This document shows, in pieces, positions 14,139-22,607 of a stretch of 33,671 nt of DNA. The stretch is taken from assembly GCF_015354615.1 (NCBI RefSeq), contig NZ_JACAVQ010000011.1:1-33671 (forward strand), written 5' to 3'. The notes beneath the pieces are model-generated. The model was not told the DNA's origin and made no database searches. It worked only from the letters and a program-made list of their open reading frames with translations. Numbering within the stretch: the stretch's first letter is position 1; each line of letters opens with the position of its first letter. The position numbers and the translations under genes are program-made. This DNA comes from Aliidiomarina indica. GTDB taxonomy: Bacteria; Pseudomonadota; Gammaproteobacteria; Enterobacterales; Alteromonadaceae.

Positions 14139-15746
14139 CTACAACTTATACTTATGGGCTCGCTGACTCGGTAGTTTAACGACTATCGGTTCTTTGCCGT
14201 TTCTCTCATGAATCGCCTTTTCTAATGCTTTCCGTTCATTGTCATTGCCATGTTGAATGAAAATGCATGGCGCCGTACGTTTGCTTTCGCCTTTGAAACT
14301 CCAAAATAGCCAATGCAAGAGCCCTGTTTGATCCGCATGACCTGAGTAACCATTTAAGGTAGTAAGTTCACAAGATATCTCTCGAATTGGAATATCTAGA
14401 TTGGCGCTCTCTATTTGAATGCTCCCCCGAAGCCGCCGTCGTTCACTCTGCTCGACACCCTGCAGTTGAGAAAGCTGCCCAGCGACCGAGCTCGGACCAG
14501 AAAACCCCGTAAGGCAAATAAGGCTATTGGAACTGCGAACGATCGTTGGCAGTCAATGCGTGACTGCTCCGCCATCACAGCTACCAGAACTTGCTATAAT
14601 TATTTGAGGAGCGTTCTCTGGTATTTGTGCTCTTTGGCTACGTTCCGAGATAACTCGAACCTTTGACGTCCATGACTTTGCAATCTGATTACCAAAGAGC
14701 CCCGCATATTCGGGAAACTTTGGCTCTTCACCAAGAGTCACTCTCACTATGTCAATCAGCCTGTCTACCTGATTTGGGTCAGTATCGTCGAGCTCAAACC
14801 AACGAAAAATTTGTTTTCCTAGCCATAAAGGGCGTGCTTTTTTAAAGGATTTACCAGTTAATTCGGTACGTTCGAGCGCCTGTAATATGATAGGAGTAAG
14901 CTTGTTTGCTGTGGGGGAGTCGAGCACTACTGTAATATTGGAGTATTGCTTTGGGTTTGAATTAAGAACCCAATGCAAATCAAAGAGCAGATCTTGTGCT
15001 CTTCCGAGTGAGAAAGAAGGTAACAACGCCCTGCTTTTATTTGCTGCAACTTGATCACACAGATTCTTAATCTGATTCCAACGATACTCAACGGTTTGCT
15101 CCTCCGTAGAACGAACTTTTCCTCCGTAAGTAGACTCGATAACAGCATAATCGAATTCTTGTGGTTTCATGATGTGTCTTAGCAAAGGCAAGTGCTCTGA
15201 ATCTTCGTTGCAGACACCTAGGTCACCCGAGAAAATAATTTTTTTCTGCTTACTCGCCTTGAAGTCACCCCAGTACACACCAACTGCAACGGCGCCGATA
15301 ATATGGCTCGTTCGGTAAAAGTTAATAAAGAGATCATCGCCAACCGGATGAAGAGCGCCGCCTAGCAATGATTTTCCTCGCGGCTCAAACCATTTTATTT
15401 TTGCTACATCGCTTTCATCATAAAAGGCACCTAGTTTTGTAGCATCAACAAGCATAACTTTAGCTATCGCTGCAGTTTCTGAAGTGCAGATGACCTTGCC
15501 CTGAAAACCCCTTTTATATAGAATAGGGATAAGTCCGCAGTGATCCATGTGCGCATGCGTTAGTAAAACAAATTTAATTTCGCTTGGCTCAAATGGCCAG
15601 TCAATTCCCTGATTCCAAATATCGGGATTGCCTTCACCCTGCTGGATGCCACAATCAACCAAAAAGTTCCAACCCTTTTCTTTATCGTGCATCCAAGTGC
15701 AAGACCCAGTTACTCGACCTAACGGCCCCAAAAACTCAATATTCAT
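14139..15746 (-). pseudogene. Metallo-beta-lactamase/beta-CASP RNase-like gene interrupted by in-frame TGA
   Basis: The frame encodes 535 codons. Residues 64-71 read HAHMDHCG, the zinc-binding H-x-H-x-D-H motif; GDLG (near 190) and ESTYGG give further metal and core residues; the beta-CASP part holds ASSGSCDGGAVTH and GYSGHADQ. This is the CPSF73/RNase-J-like RNA nuclease architecture. Codon 398 (14555-14553) is TGA, directly after AVTH. The same frame continues intact for 137 codons (LPTIVRSSNSLICLTG... to YKL) and ends at TAG 14141-14139. So one base separates it from a full-length enzyme: a recent nonsense mutation, a read error, or read-through. The N-terminal 397 residues alone lack the last metal-binding histidine. 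Start ATG 15746 with GAGGT upstream. Confidence 0.85.
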
Positions 15747-16192
15747 CTATGTATTACCTCGATTAGTTAATTCGAGGCAATTCTCTCTTGTGAGAAAATT
15801 GAGCAATAGGGGGGTTGAGAGTCTAAGTTTCAAAGGTAATGCTGCAACTGATGATTCTTACACCTCCTCAAATTCACTCCTAATCCTCATTTTTGAAGAA
15901 AGTTCTTCCTAAACCACTGTTTTCGTTCTTCTGCTGTAACACCAACCGCCGCGCTGCATTTATACGCTGCATGAGAATCCCAGCCCAAGGGCCATCGTTT
16001 AAACAGGTGTTTTTGGCATGCGGAACATTTCCTCGAGATGTCCACTTCCCCTCAGCTGAGACCGATTTAATTCGAGGTTTCTGCAATAGAAACAGCAGGG
16101 GACTGCTATAAAAAGGGAACGACTAGAACACCTGATACGTATTTGTGGCTTGAAGCAACAGCGGCCGTTCATTGTGGATGTGGTCAACGAAC

Positions 16193-16226
16193 CTATTCAT
16201 GCTTAACAACACGAAGAATATCGACA
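16193..16226 (+). repeat. Right copy of 34-base direct repeat
   Basis: Same orientation as 4463-4496, 29 of 34 identical, ending in the perfect block GAAGAATATCGACA. It lies between the last accessory gene and the core yicC gene, as expected for the right edge of an inserted block. Confidence 0.55.
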
Positions 16227-16266
16227 TGATGAGATTACATGTCGATTTTTAAGGCTTTTATCGACA
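16219..16266. repeat. CGACAT/ATGTCG dyads at the right edge
   Basis: ATCGACAT (16219-16226 plus following base) is inverted as ATGTCGAT across about eleven bases, and TGTCGAT is inverted again as ATCGACA near 16259. The same core recurs at 4599-4708. Confidence 0.4.
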
Positions 16267-16362
16267 CGTTATTCTTCTCTCGCTTCAGAATGATGTCGCA
16301 GCCAGCTCATAGTTATCGTCTAAAAATGGATCTGTTGGAGATGTTCGAGAGCGCAGCGCTAA

Positions 16363-16390
16363 ATAAAAAAGCCCCTGTCGGGGCTTTCTT
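16363..16390 (-). terminator. Intrinsic terminator after yicC
   Basis: AAAGCCCC (16368-16375), a four-base loop and GGGGCTTT (16380-16387), with T-rich sequence following on the minus strand. It lies 23 bases past the yicC stop and ends the rph-pyrE-yicC run. Confidence 0.85.
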
Positions 16391-16412
16391 TCTTCAGATC
16401 GATTCCACCACA

Positions 16413-17276
16413 TCACTCAATATTCTGAATCTGCTCCCGCATCTGCTCAATCAACACCTTCACCTCAACCGCGGAATTGGTAATCTCCGCGTTAATGGAT
16501 TTTGAGCCGAGGGTGTTCGCTTCGCGGTTGAATTCTTGCATCATAAAGTCGAGGCGTCGGCCGCAGGCGCCGCCTTTGCGTAGGATGCTGCGGGTTTCTT
16601 TGATGTGGGAGTCGAGGCGGTCGAGCTCTTCGGCGACGTCCATTTTTTGCGCCAGCAGCACCATTTCCTGGGTGAGGCGTTCCGAGTCGAGTTCAATTTT
16701 GGCTTCGTCGAATTTATTGCGCAGACGCTCGCGCTGCCATTCAATCACTTCCGGCATGCGACCGCGCACTGTGCTGGCCTCTTCGCTAATTAGCTCTAAG
16801 CGGTCTTCAATCAGCTTGCGCATGTTGCTGCCTTCGCTGGCACGGGCGTCGATAAAGGCAGCGAGGGCGCGTTCAAATCCGGCAAGAAGTTCTGCTTGAA
16901 TGGCGTCCATGTCGGCTTCGGCGGCTTCAAGTACGCCAGGCCATTTTAGGATGTCGAGCGGGTTAATCGACGCTTTTGCGCCGTTACTTTGCACCCATTC
17001 GGCGCTGCGTAATACCGCTTGAGCGAGGCTTTCATTTACGCGAAGTTCGCTGGTGGCACCGGGGTTGGCGTTAAAACGTAAGGAACATTCTACTTTGCCG
17101 CGGTTAAGCGCGTTGCGCAGGCGATCCCGAAGCACGGTTTCCATGCTGCGAAATTGTTCGGGCAAGCGGAAGAAAGTTTCCAGATAGCGCTGGTTTACTG
17201 AACGGAGTTCAAACACGGCGCTGCCCCATTCTGCTTTAATTTCTTCGCGCGCGTAGGCGGTCATGCTGTAGATCAT
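16413..17276 (-). CDS. yicC: YicC family endoribonuclease
   Basis: A 287-residue protein, normal for the family. The N-terminus MIYSMTAYAR and the early ELRSVNQRYLE are the YicC_N signature, and the C-terminus FMMQEFNREANTLGSKS is the DUF1732 signature. In E. coli YicC is a cytoplasmic, ring-forming endoribonuclease acting on small RNAs. The ATG has AAGGA seven bases upstream. It lies last in the run rph-pyrE-yicC, 96 bases after pyrE, with two palindromic repeats in the gap, so part of its expression may depend on read-through. Confidence 0.93.
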   Translation of the reverse strand: MIYSMTAYAREEIKAEWGSAVFELRSVNQRYLETFFRLPEQFRSMETVLRDRLRNALNRGKVECSLRFNANPGATSELRVNESLAQAVLRSAEWVQSNGAKASINPLDILKWPGVLEAAEADMDAIQAELLAGFERALAAFIDARASEGSNMRKLIEDRLELISEEASTVRGRMPEVIEWQRERLRNKFDEAKIELDSERLTQEMVLLAQKMDVAEELDRLDSHIKETRSILRKGGACGRRLDFMMQEFNREANTLGSKSINAEITNSAVEVKVLIEQMREQIQNIE

Positions 17277-17307
17277 GTGGGTTCCTTTGGTTCTATGCCA
17301 TTTGTGA

Positions 17308-17365
17308 CCAACGCGGTGCGTTGGCTACGGGGCCATTTCGATACCTGACCAACGCGGTGCGTTGG
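17308..17365. repeat. Two copies of CCAACGC palindromic repeat (family A)
   Basis: CCAACGCGGTGCGTTGG occurs at 17308-17324 and 17349-17365 between pyrE and yicC. Each forms a seven-base-pair hairpin with a three-base loop; flanks are usually GTGA and CTAC. Confidence 0.85.
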
Positions 17366-17372
17366 GTACGGG

Positions 17373-18017
17373 TTACGCGATACCATATTGCGCGCGGTAG
17401 CTGCGCATGCTTTCGAGCATGGTTTCTTGGCCCGGTTGCTCAGAAAGATACTCGATAATATCACCTAAGGTGACAATTGCGATCACTGGCGCGTTGTAAT
17501 CTCGTTCTACTTCTTGAATCGCGCTAAGTTCACCGCGGCCTTTTTCCTGACGGTCAAGGGCAATCAACACGCCGGCAAGCGATGCGCCGTTGGCTTCCAC
17601 GATATCCATCGACTCGCGAATGGCGGTGCCAGCGGTGATCACGTCATCCACCAACATAATGCGTCCATTCAAATCCGCGCCCACGAGGCTGCCGCCTTCG
17701 CCATGGTCTTTCTTTTCTTTGCGGTTAAAGCAGTAAGGCACGTCTTTTTGATAGTGCTCGTACAGGCTCACCACGGTGGCGCTGGCAATGGGAATGCCTT
17801 TGTAGGCGGGGCCGAACAACACGTCGAATTCAATACCAGAATCATTCAGGGCCGCGGCGTAATAACGCCCAAGCTTGGCTAAATCGGCGCCGGTGTTAAA
17901 CAACCCGGCGTTAAAGAAATAGGGGCTAGTGCGGCCTGATTTCAGGGTAAATTCACCAAACTTGAGCACGCCCTTGCCGAGGGCAAATTCGATAAATTCG
18001 CGTTGGTATTGCTTCAT
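17373..18017 (-). CDS. pyrE: Orotate phosphoribosyltransferase
   Basis: A 214-residue enzyme that joins orotate to PRPP to give OMP in pyrimidine synthesis. The PRPP-binding motif [19 protein letters not shown] is intact, as is the catalytic loop ([12 protein letters not shown]) and the N-terminal [19 protein letters not shown]. Length matches E. coli PyrE (213). Its start overlaps the rph stop by four bases (ATGA), the usual coupling of the rph-pyrE operon. Confidence 0.97.
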   Translation of the reverse strand: MKQYQREFIEFALGKGVLKFGEFTLKSGRTSPYFFNAGLFNTGADLAKLGRYYAAALNDSGIEFDVLFGPAYKGIPIASATVVSLYEHYQKDVPYCFNRKEKKDHGEGGSLVGADLNGRIMLVDDVITAGTAIRESMDIVEANGASLAGVLIALDRQEKGRGELSAIQEVERDYNAPVIAIVTLGDIIEYLSEQPGQETMLESMRSYRAQYGIA

Positions 18018-18730
18018 GTGTTCAGGGCCTCCTGTTGAATGTCGTTAAGCTCACGAATGGCGTGTTTGGCCAGCTCCACCATGCTGTTCATTTCATCAAA
18101 CGAGAAGGGTTCGCCTTCGGCGGTGCCTTGAATTTCGATGATTTTGCCGGTGTCGGTCATGACCACGTTCATATCAGTTTCTGCGGCGGAATCTTCTGGG
18201 TAGTCGAGGTCGGCTACGGCTGCGCCTTTGTAGATACCGACGGAAATTGCGGCCACCATGCCTTTCATCGGGTTCACTTTCACCAAGCCTTTTTTGCGCA
18301 TAAAGCTCACGGCGTCGGCGAGGGCCACACAAGCGCCAGTGATGGATGCGGTGCGGGTGCCGCCGTCGGCCTGGATCACGTCGCAATCGACGGTAATGGT
18401 GTTCTCACCAAGGGCTTTTAAATCGACAATGGCACGCAATGAGCGGGCGATAAGGCGCTGAATTTCCATGGTGCGACCGCCTTGCTTGCCGCGCGCTGCT
18501 TCGCGATCGGAGCGGGTATGGGTGGCGCGGGGCAACATGCCGTACTCGGCGGTAACCCAGCCTTGGCCTTTGCCTTTTAAGAAGCGCGGCACACCTTCTT
18601 GTACGCTGGCGTTGCAGAGTACTTTGGTGTCACCAAACTCAATGAGAACGCTGCCTTCGGCGTGGCGAGTGAAGTTCCGAGTGATAGTTACGGGGCGAAT
18701 TTGTTGCGCTGTACGGCCACTTGGACGCAT
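18014..18730 (-). CDS. rph: Ribonuclease PH
   Basis: A 238-residue phosphorolytic 3'-5' exoribonuclease that trims tRNA 3' ends. MRPSGR, the [20 protein letters not shown] segment and [19 protein letters not shown] are the family's phosphate- and RNA-binding regions, and length is normal. The ribosome binding site GAGGT lies seven bases before the ATG inside a short palindrome (TGAGGTAACCTCA, 18730-18742), which could pair with itself and dampen initiation. It is the first gene of the rph-pyrE unit. Confidence 0.97.
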   Translation of the reverse strand: MRPSGRTAQQIRPVTITRNFTRHAEGSVLIEFGDTKVLCNASVQEGVPRFLKGKGQGWVTAEYGMLPRATHTRSDREAARGKQGGRTMEIQRLIARSLRAIVDLKALGENTITVDCDVIQADGGTRTASITGACVALADAVSFMRKKGLVKVNPMKGMVAAISVGIYKGAAVADLDYPEDSAAETDMNVVMTDTGKIIEIQGTAEGEPFSFDEMNSMVELAKHAIRELNDIQQEALNT

Positions 18731-18801
18731 GAGGTTACCTCAGTGGTTGCTGAATGGTGGGCGAAAATCGGGGGTATTATAGGCGATCGCGCCGCCCGTA
18801 G

Positions 18802-18992
18802 CCAACGCATTGCGTTGGTTCGGGGTTCGGATTGGCTACCTCAAAACTCGAGGCGCCGGCAGAAGCGCCTAGAGCAAGGCATAATTGGAGCGATTGAGGG
18901 AGCGTACACGCAGTACGTGACCGATTGAGCTTCAATTATAACGCAGCTATCGGGGCTTCTGATAAGCCACCCTCACCAACGCGGTGCGTTGG
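18802..18992. repeat. Family A repeats and an imperfect inverted repeat upstream of rph
   Basis: Family A palindromes lie at 18802-18818 (CCAACGCATTGCGTTGG) and 18976-18992. Between them are a hairpin AGGCGC-n8-GCGCCT (18851-18870) and an imperfect inverted repeat of about 80 bases (18871-18950) whose arms share ATAATTG and AGC and whose tip is CGTAC-ACGCA-GTACG. No gene is present in this interval. Confidence 0.6.
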
Positions 18993-20660
18993 CTACTGTA
19001 TACTCATACCAATCACGCCGTTAATCACCTGACACCTCGCCCGCGACAATTCCAACTCACTATCATCGCTCACGCGCATCATCAGCTCAAAGTTCTCTTG
19101 CAGCAGGCGCAGCTCGTTGCGGCCGCGGCACACGGTATCGATGTTATCGAAGATGCCGGAGTCGCCGAGGAAACGATTCGTGGTGCTCTCAGGGCGCACA
19201 AACTCTTGTGGAGCCATGACGGCATCCACCAAGCGTCCAGCACTGATTCGCCCTAAAGTGCCGGTGCGTAAGTAATGGAACGTCGCTGCCAACATGCTTT
19301 CTGAACCTATCGCCCCTTCGAGCAGCATCACGCCTTCGCGGCCGGTAATTTCAAAGGCGCCGTTCGTGGTGTTCATCAGTACAGCGGTGTCACGGTCGAT
19401 ACCCATCGCCAGTGGCGTGGTGGTTTCTGCGGCAAGGCGTAACAACCGACCTTGGCGTCCGCGATGCGCCACGTCACTGTCAACAATGCCAAAGCCGGCA
19501 AAGCCTAAACCACCGAGCGGCTCGTAGGTTAGGCTGTTCACATTCATGCCCCGCGGGCAGGTGTTATCGAGGTTACAATCCACGGGCGGCGGACGTCGGG
19601 CAATGGCCCCTGCGCTCAAGGCTTCGCGACTGTGACCATTGGTAATCATGTTGGCGCTCACTAAGGCATTGGCGCCTTCACCGGCACCGCCCACGGCAAG
19701 TGTTCCTGCGCCAAAGCGTTCTTGCATGGCTGCCAGCACTGGCGTTGCACGGTTATCGAGCACGAGCGCTTGTTTCAAGCGATCGGCACTGCCGCCGGTG
19801 ATGAACACGGCGTCCGCATTGTCCAACATCTCTTTCCATGCGTTGGCGTCGCGACAATAGGCGAGCTGTTCGTTATGACGCGCTGGGTTCACCCGATCCC
19901 GATCATAGTTGCCGCTGAGCTCACGACGCAAAGGTTCCAGATCTTGGCAGCGGTTGATACTTTGCGCGCGGGTAACCGCGACATCGAGGGGTAGCCAACG
20001 GGCGTCGGCGCCCGCTTGATTAAAGGCTTGCACGTGGACATCTACCGAACGGAAACTATCACGCTCACCGGCAGTGATAATCAAAATACGCGCTGGGCGT
20101 TCGTGGGCAATACCGTGCAAAGATTCGGCCATGGCCACAAACTGGGTAATGAAGTCGGCCGAATGGTCGGCGTTCATCGCCAAGTTCACCACTTCATCGA
20201 GGCCCTCTAGGCGCGGCATTTCTAAGTTATCGAGGATGCGATTGTATTCTGCGTCGGAGAGACGCATCAGCAAATCAAGGTAGGCGCGCGAGCGAAAACG
20301 GTCGACGAGACGGTGCTCGGGCACCACGCCGCGGGCAAAATAGTCCACCATTTCCGTGAGCATAACGGCCACTTCCTCACGAATGGTTTCGCGATCTCGT
20401 GGCCAAATGGCCTGACGTAAGGCGTTGCGACGGCGAACGTCGGTAAGCTGGAATAAACGGGTGGTGCGCATCTCGTTGGCATTAATCCACTCGTCGTTAT
20501 CACAGTAATCCGAGTTCATGCTCGAACAAATGCGAAGCTCACTACCTACGAGCATAAGATTCCATTTCGGATCTTGCGGGCTACTGGACTCTGCGGTGGC
20601 GCCAGCACTAAAGCCGAGCGCGAACACCAACAGTACACCGTTCCAAATTTGTTTCATCAC
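18993..20660 (-). CDS. Exported cyanophycinase-like (S51 family) protein lacking the catalytic serine
   Basis: A 555-residue protein with a signal peptide (LLVFALGFSAGATA, cleaved near residue 23). The C-terminal half has the cyanophycinase layout: ADAVFITGGSADRL, then the nucleophile elbow, then DSDVAHRGRQGRLLRL and the GIDRDTAVLM stretch. Where active enzymes have G-T-S-A-G, this reads GGAGEGA (324-330), so the serine is absent, and the DxHF-x-QRGR motif has become DSDVAHRGR. It is probably not an active peptidase; a binding role or a different chemistry is possible. The 160-residue N-terminal region is unfamiliar and cysteine-containing. The start is GTG 20660 or the adjacent ATG 20657, behind AAAGG. 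It ends at a family A palindrome. Confidence 0.72.
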   Translation of the reverse strand: MMKQIWNGVLLVFALGFSAGATAESSSPQDPKWNLMLVGSELRICSSMNSDYCDNDEWINANEMRTTRLFQLTDVRRRNALRQAIWPRDRETIREEVAVMLTEMVDYFARGVVPEHRLVDRFRSRAYLDLLMRLSDAEYNRILDNLEMPRLEGLDEVVNLAMNADHSADFITQFVAMAESLHGIAHERPARILIITAGERDSFRSVDVHVQAFNQAGADARWLPLDVAVTRAQSINRCQDLEPLRRELSGNYDRDRVNPARHNEQLAYCRDANAWKEMLDNADAVFITGGSADRLKQALVLDNRATPVLAAMQERFGAGTLAVGGAGEGANALVSANMITNGHSREALSAGAIARRPPPVDCNLDNTCPRGMNVNSLTYEPLGGLGFAGFGIVDSDVAHRGRQGRLLRLAAETTTPLAMGIDRDTAVLMNTTNGAFEITGREGVMLLEGAIGSESMLAATFHYLRTGTLGRISAGRLVDAVMAPQEFVRPESTTNRFLGDSGIFDNIDTVCRGRNELRLLQENFELMMRVSDDSELELSRARCQVINGVIGMSIQ

Positions 20661-20769
20661 AACACTACCTTTTGCCTGCGTTCCGAGGATGTGACGCGAT
20701 TATCTCACGGAAGTTCCGATCTCACCAATTCATTGCGCTCCCCGCATCGCGTTGGCCTACCCATCGTAC

Positions 20770-20786
20770 CCAACGCACTGCGTAGG
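20770..20786. repeat. Degenerate family A palindrome
   Basis: CCAACGCACTGCGTAGG, one arm altered relative to the family. It abuts the 3' end of the gene that stops at 20787, as 18976-18992 abuts the stop at 18993. Confidence 0.65.
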
Positions 20787-21848
20787 TTACGCGACCATAC
20801 TCTGCAGATCTCGCACCATGCGGTGATACAAGCGCTGGGCCGTGGTGTGCATGCCCGCTTTCACAAGCAACGCGGTGGGTAAAATTCCGGTCCAGTAGGT
20901 TTTCAACCACTGCCATTGACTATCGCTGCGACGATTGACTGCCTCCACAATAGCCGGCGCAATATCATAGTATTCGCTTACAAGAGCGCGCCCCTCACTG
21001 TTTTGCAGCAAGAAGTTATCGCGAAATCCGCGTAGAGTTTCGAGTTCCCAGCAGTTATCAGCAAGCCCAATGCAGTGCACTGTAGCGGTGGTGAGGAAGC
21101 ACTCACTGAAGGTTTTTACGCGACAATCACCATCCATCGCCGTTTGCCACAAGGTTTGATGCTGTTGTCCGAGGAGCGCCTGAAACCTTTCAACTTCATC
21201 CGGACCTAAAGCGACCGCACCCACGGAGACGGTTTCATTGTTTTGCCGTATTTTAAAATCAATGGCCACATAGCCACCACGAATCCACATATCCACAACT
21301 TCAGCAGCTTCATCCTCGGTAAAGTGTGTTCTTGCGCGATCATCACCCCGCCAATCGTTGGATATATCGTGCGGCACGAATTCTTTATCGCTCAGATAAA
21401 TGCTCGTGGTGGTGAGCTGGCTGTAATAGTCTTCGTGATCGGTGTTCGGGAACATGACGCCAAAGCCATCAACTTCCGTTTCCACTCGATTCTGCTCGTT
21501 ATAGTATTTGTAGCTTAAATCGAATTCCATGGTTGCGCTGCGCACTGCCGCTAAGTGATCTGGATTATCAGACTCCATGTAATAGACGTCATCATTCGCG
21601 GGCATGACCCGTTCTAAGGTTGTTCGAAAATGGGCGTTGATGGCGCGATTGTTTGATGAATACAACGACGTGCTAATTCGAAAATCACCGAAGGCCTCGC
21701 GTTCGCTTTCACAGGGGGTCAGCGCGTCGGCGAGCGCATCCTCCCAGTTCTCAAAATCTTGTGCGGCAACTTGAGATAGGGCGAACACACCAGTGAGCGC
21801 CAGCGCGGCACGAAGACGTGGAAAGCGGATTTTATGTGGATGCTTCAT
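20787..21848 (-). CDS. Exported protein with C-terminal CFI-box-like domain
   Basis: A 353-residue protein with a signal peptide (AALALTGVFALSQVAAQ, cleavage near residue 29). Residues about 35-240 are a domain I do not recognise, with paired cysteines. The C-terminus carries CFLTTATVHC, then LRGFRDNFLLQNSEGRALV and YYDIAPAIV, which follows the CFI-box C-terminal domain seen at the end of many exported proteins (CF-(I/L)-x-TA, then LR-x-FRD, then YY-x-x-(S/A)P). Its biochemical role is unknown. GGAGAG precedes the ATG. It is upstream of, and on the same strand as, the cyanophycinase-like gene. Confidence 0.65.
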   Translation of the reverse strand: MKHPHKIRFPRLRAALALTGVFALSQVAAQDFENWEDALADALTPCESEREAFGDFRISTSLYSSNNRAINAHFRTTLERVMPANDDVYYMESDNPDHLAAVRSATMEFDLSYKYYNEQNRVETEVDGFGVMFPNTDHEDYYSQLTTTSIYLSDKEFVPHDISNDWRGDDRARTHFTEDEAAEVVDMWIRGGYVAIDFKIRQNNETVSVGAVALGPDEVERFQALLGQQHQTLWQTAMDGDCRVKTFSECFLTTATVHCIGLADNCWELETLRGFRDNFLLQNSEGRALVSEYYDIAPAIVEAVNRRSDSQWQWLKTYWTGILPTALLVKAGMHTTAQRLYHRMVRDLQSMVA

Positions 21849-21981
21849 TCTATAATTCTCTCCAGTTGGTTGACGACACGTGTACTCACGTGCGAGACAG
21901 CGTAAGACACCGACAACCTGACTGGCGGCTTTATTAAATCACCGTATAATAGTGCGCAAATTCAACGGCCCCGTATTGGTT

Positions 21982-22443
21982 ATGTTTCACATTGCGCTGC
22001 ATACTCCGGTAATGCCTGCAAATACCGGTAACATTATTCGTCTGTGTGCAAATACAGGCTGCCAATTACACCTGATTGAACCCCTTGGGTTCGATTTTGA
22101 GGAGAAAAAGCTGCGTCGTGCGGGCCTCGATTATCATGACTTGGCCCTAGTAACGCGCTACCCCAATTACGACGCCTTTCTCAAGGCCATGACAGGAAAG
22201 CGAATATTTGCTTGTACCACTAAGGGTAGTCAAAATTACGCAAAAGTGAATTTTGCCGCCGATGATGTGCTTTTATTTGGCTCGGAAACCGCTGGCCTGC
22301 CGCCTGAAATTCGTGACGCCTTCGCCCCCGAGCGCCGCATCCGCATCCCCATGCAACCAGATTCCCGCAGCCTCAACCTGTCAAACTCCGTCGCCGTCAT
22401 CACCTACGAAGCCTGGCGCCAACTCGACTTCCCCGGCTCCTAA
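21982..22443 (+). CDS. trmL: tRNA (cytidine/uridine-34-2'-O)-methyltransferase TrmL
   Basis: A 153-residue SPOUT methyltransferase that methylates the 2'-O of wobble base 34 in the leucine tRNAs read by CAA and UAA anticodons. [15 protein letters not shown] and [10 protein letters not shown] are near-identical to the E. coli protein, and [10 protein letters not shown] plus [10 protein letters not shown] form the knotted SAM site. The ATG at 21982 is chosen because the protein then begins [17 protein letters not shown] like its relatives; an upstream GTG at 21952 would add ten unmatched residues. Confidence 0.95.
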   Translation: MFHIALHTPVMPANTGNIIRLCANTGCQLHLIEPLGFDFEEKKLRRAGLDYHDLALVTRYPNYDAFLKAMTGKRIFACTTKGSQNYAKVNFAADDVLLFGSETAGLPPEIRDAFAPERRIRIPMQPDSRSLNLSNSVAVITYEAWRQLDFPGS

Positions 22444-22469
22444 CCAGGTTTTTCCACCACGAAAACAGA

Positions 22470-22490
22470 GTTCCGCCCCAGGGGTGGAAC
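22470..22490 (+). repeat. Family B palindromic repeat
   Basis: GTTCCGCCCC-A-GGGGTGGAAC: two ten-base arms that pair with one G-T position around a single base. First of nine copies in the window. Confidence 0.8.
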
Positions 22491-22538
22491 TCTTATACCC
22501 CCGTGATAAAAGGGCTGCAGCGAAACCGGCACGGGACG

Positions 22539-22575
22539 AAAACAGAGTTATGCCCCAGGGGTGGAACTCTGTTTT
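22539..22575. terminator. Extended family B hairpin acting as bidirectional terminator
   Basis: AAAACAGAGTT (22539-22549) pairs with AACTCTGTTTT (22565-22575) and encloses a family B core (22547-22567). Both strands end in T-rich sequence, so it can end trmL on the plus strand and the hydrolase gene on the minus strand. Confidence 0.7.
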
Positions 22576-22607
22576 CAGCCGTTGTGATGCCTGCGTGGTG
22601 GGGGGGG

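Larger units (their letters stand above)
15747..16362. other. Gene-free stretch at the island's right edge
   Basis: I see no supported gene. Short frames exist on both strands (for example minus 15880-16086) but lack ribosome binding sites or recognisable sequence. The stretch contains the promoter region of the nuclease pseudogene, the right copy of the 34-base direct repeat, and two CGACAT dyads. Confidence 0.5.

Noticed and set aside
14553-14555. Selenocysteine at the in-frame TGA
   Set aside because: The family has no selenoprotein members I know of, and the position is not a catalytic cysteine; no obvious SECIS-like hairpin was identified directly after it.
15880-16187. Short frames on the minus strand at the island edge, perhaps transposase remnants
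   Set aside because: The translations match no family I recognise and have no initiation signals.
20866-20884. Possible further family A repeat (CAACGCGGTGGG)
   Set aside because: Only one arm matches and it lies inside the coding sequence of the CFI-box protein.
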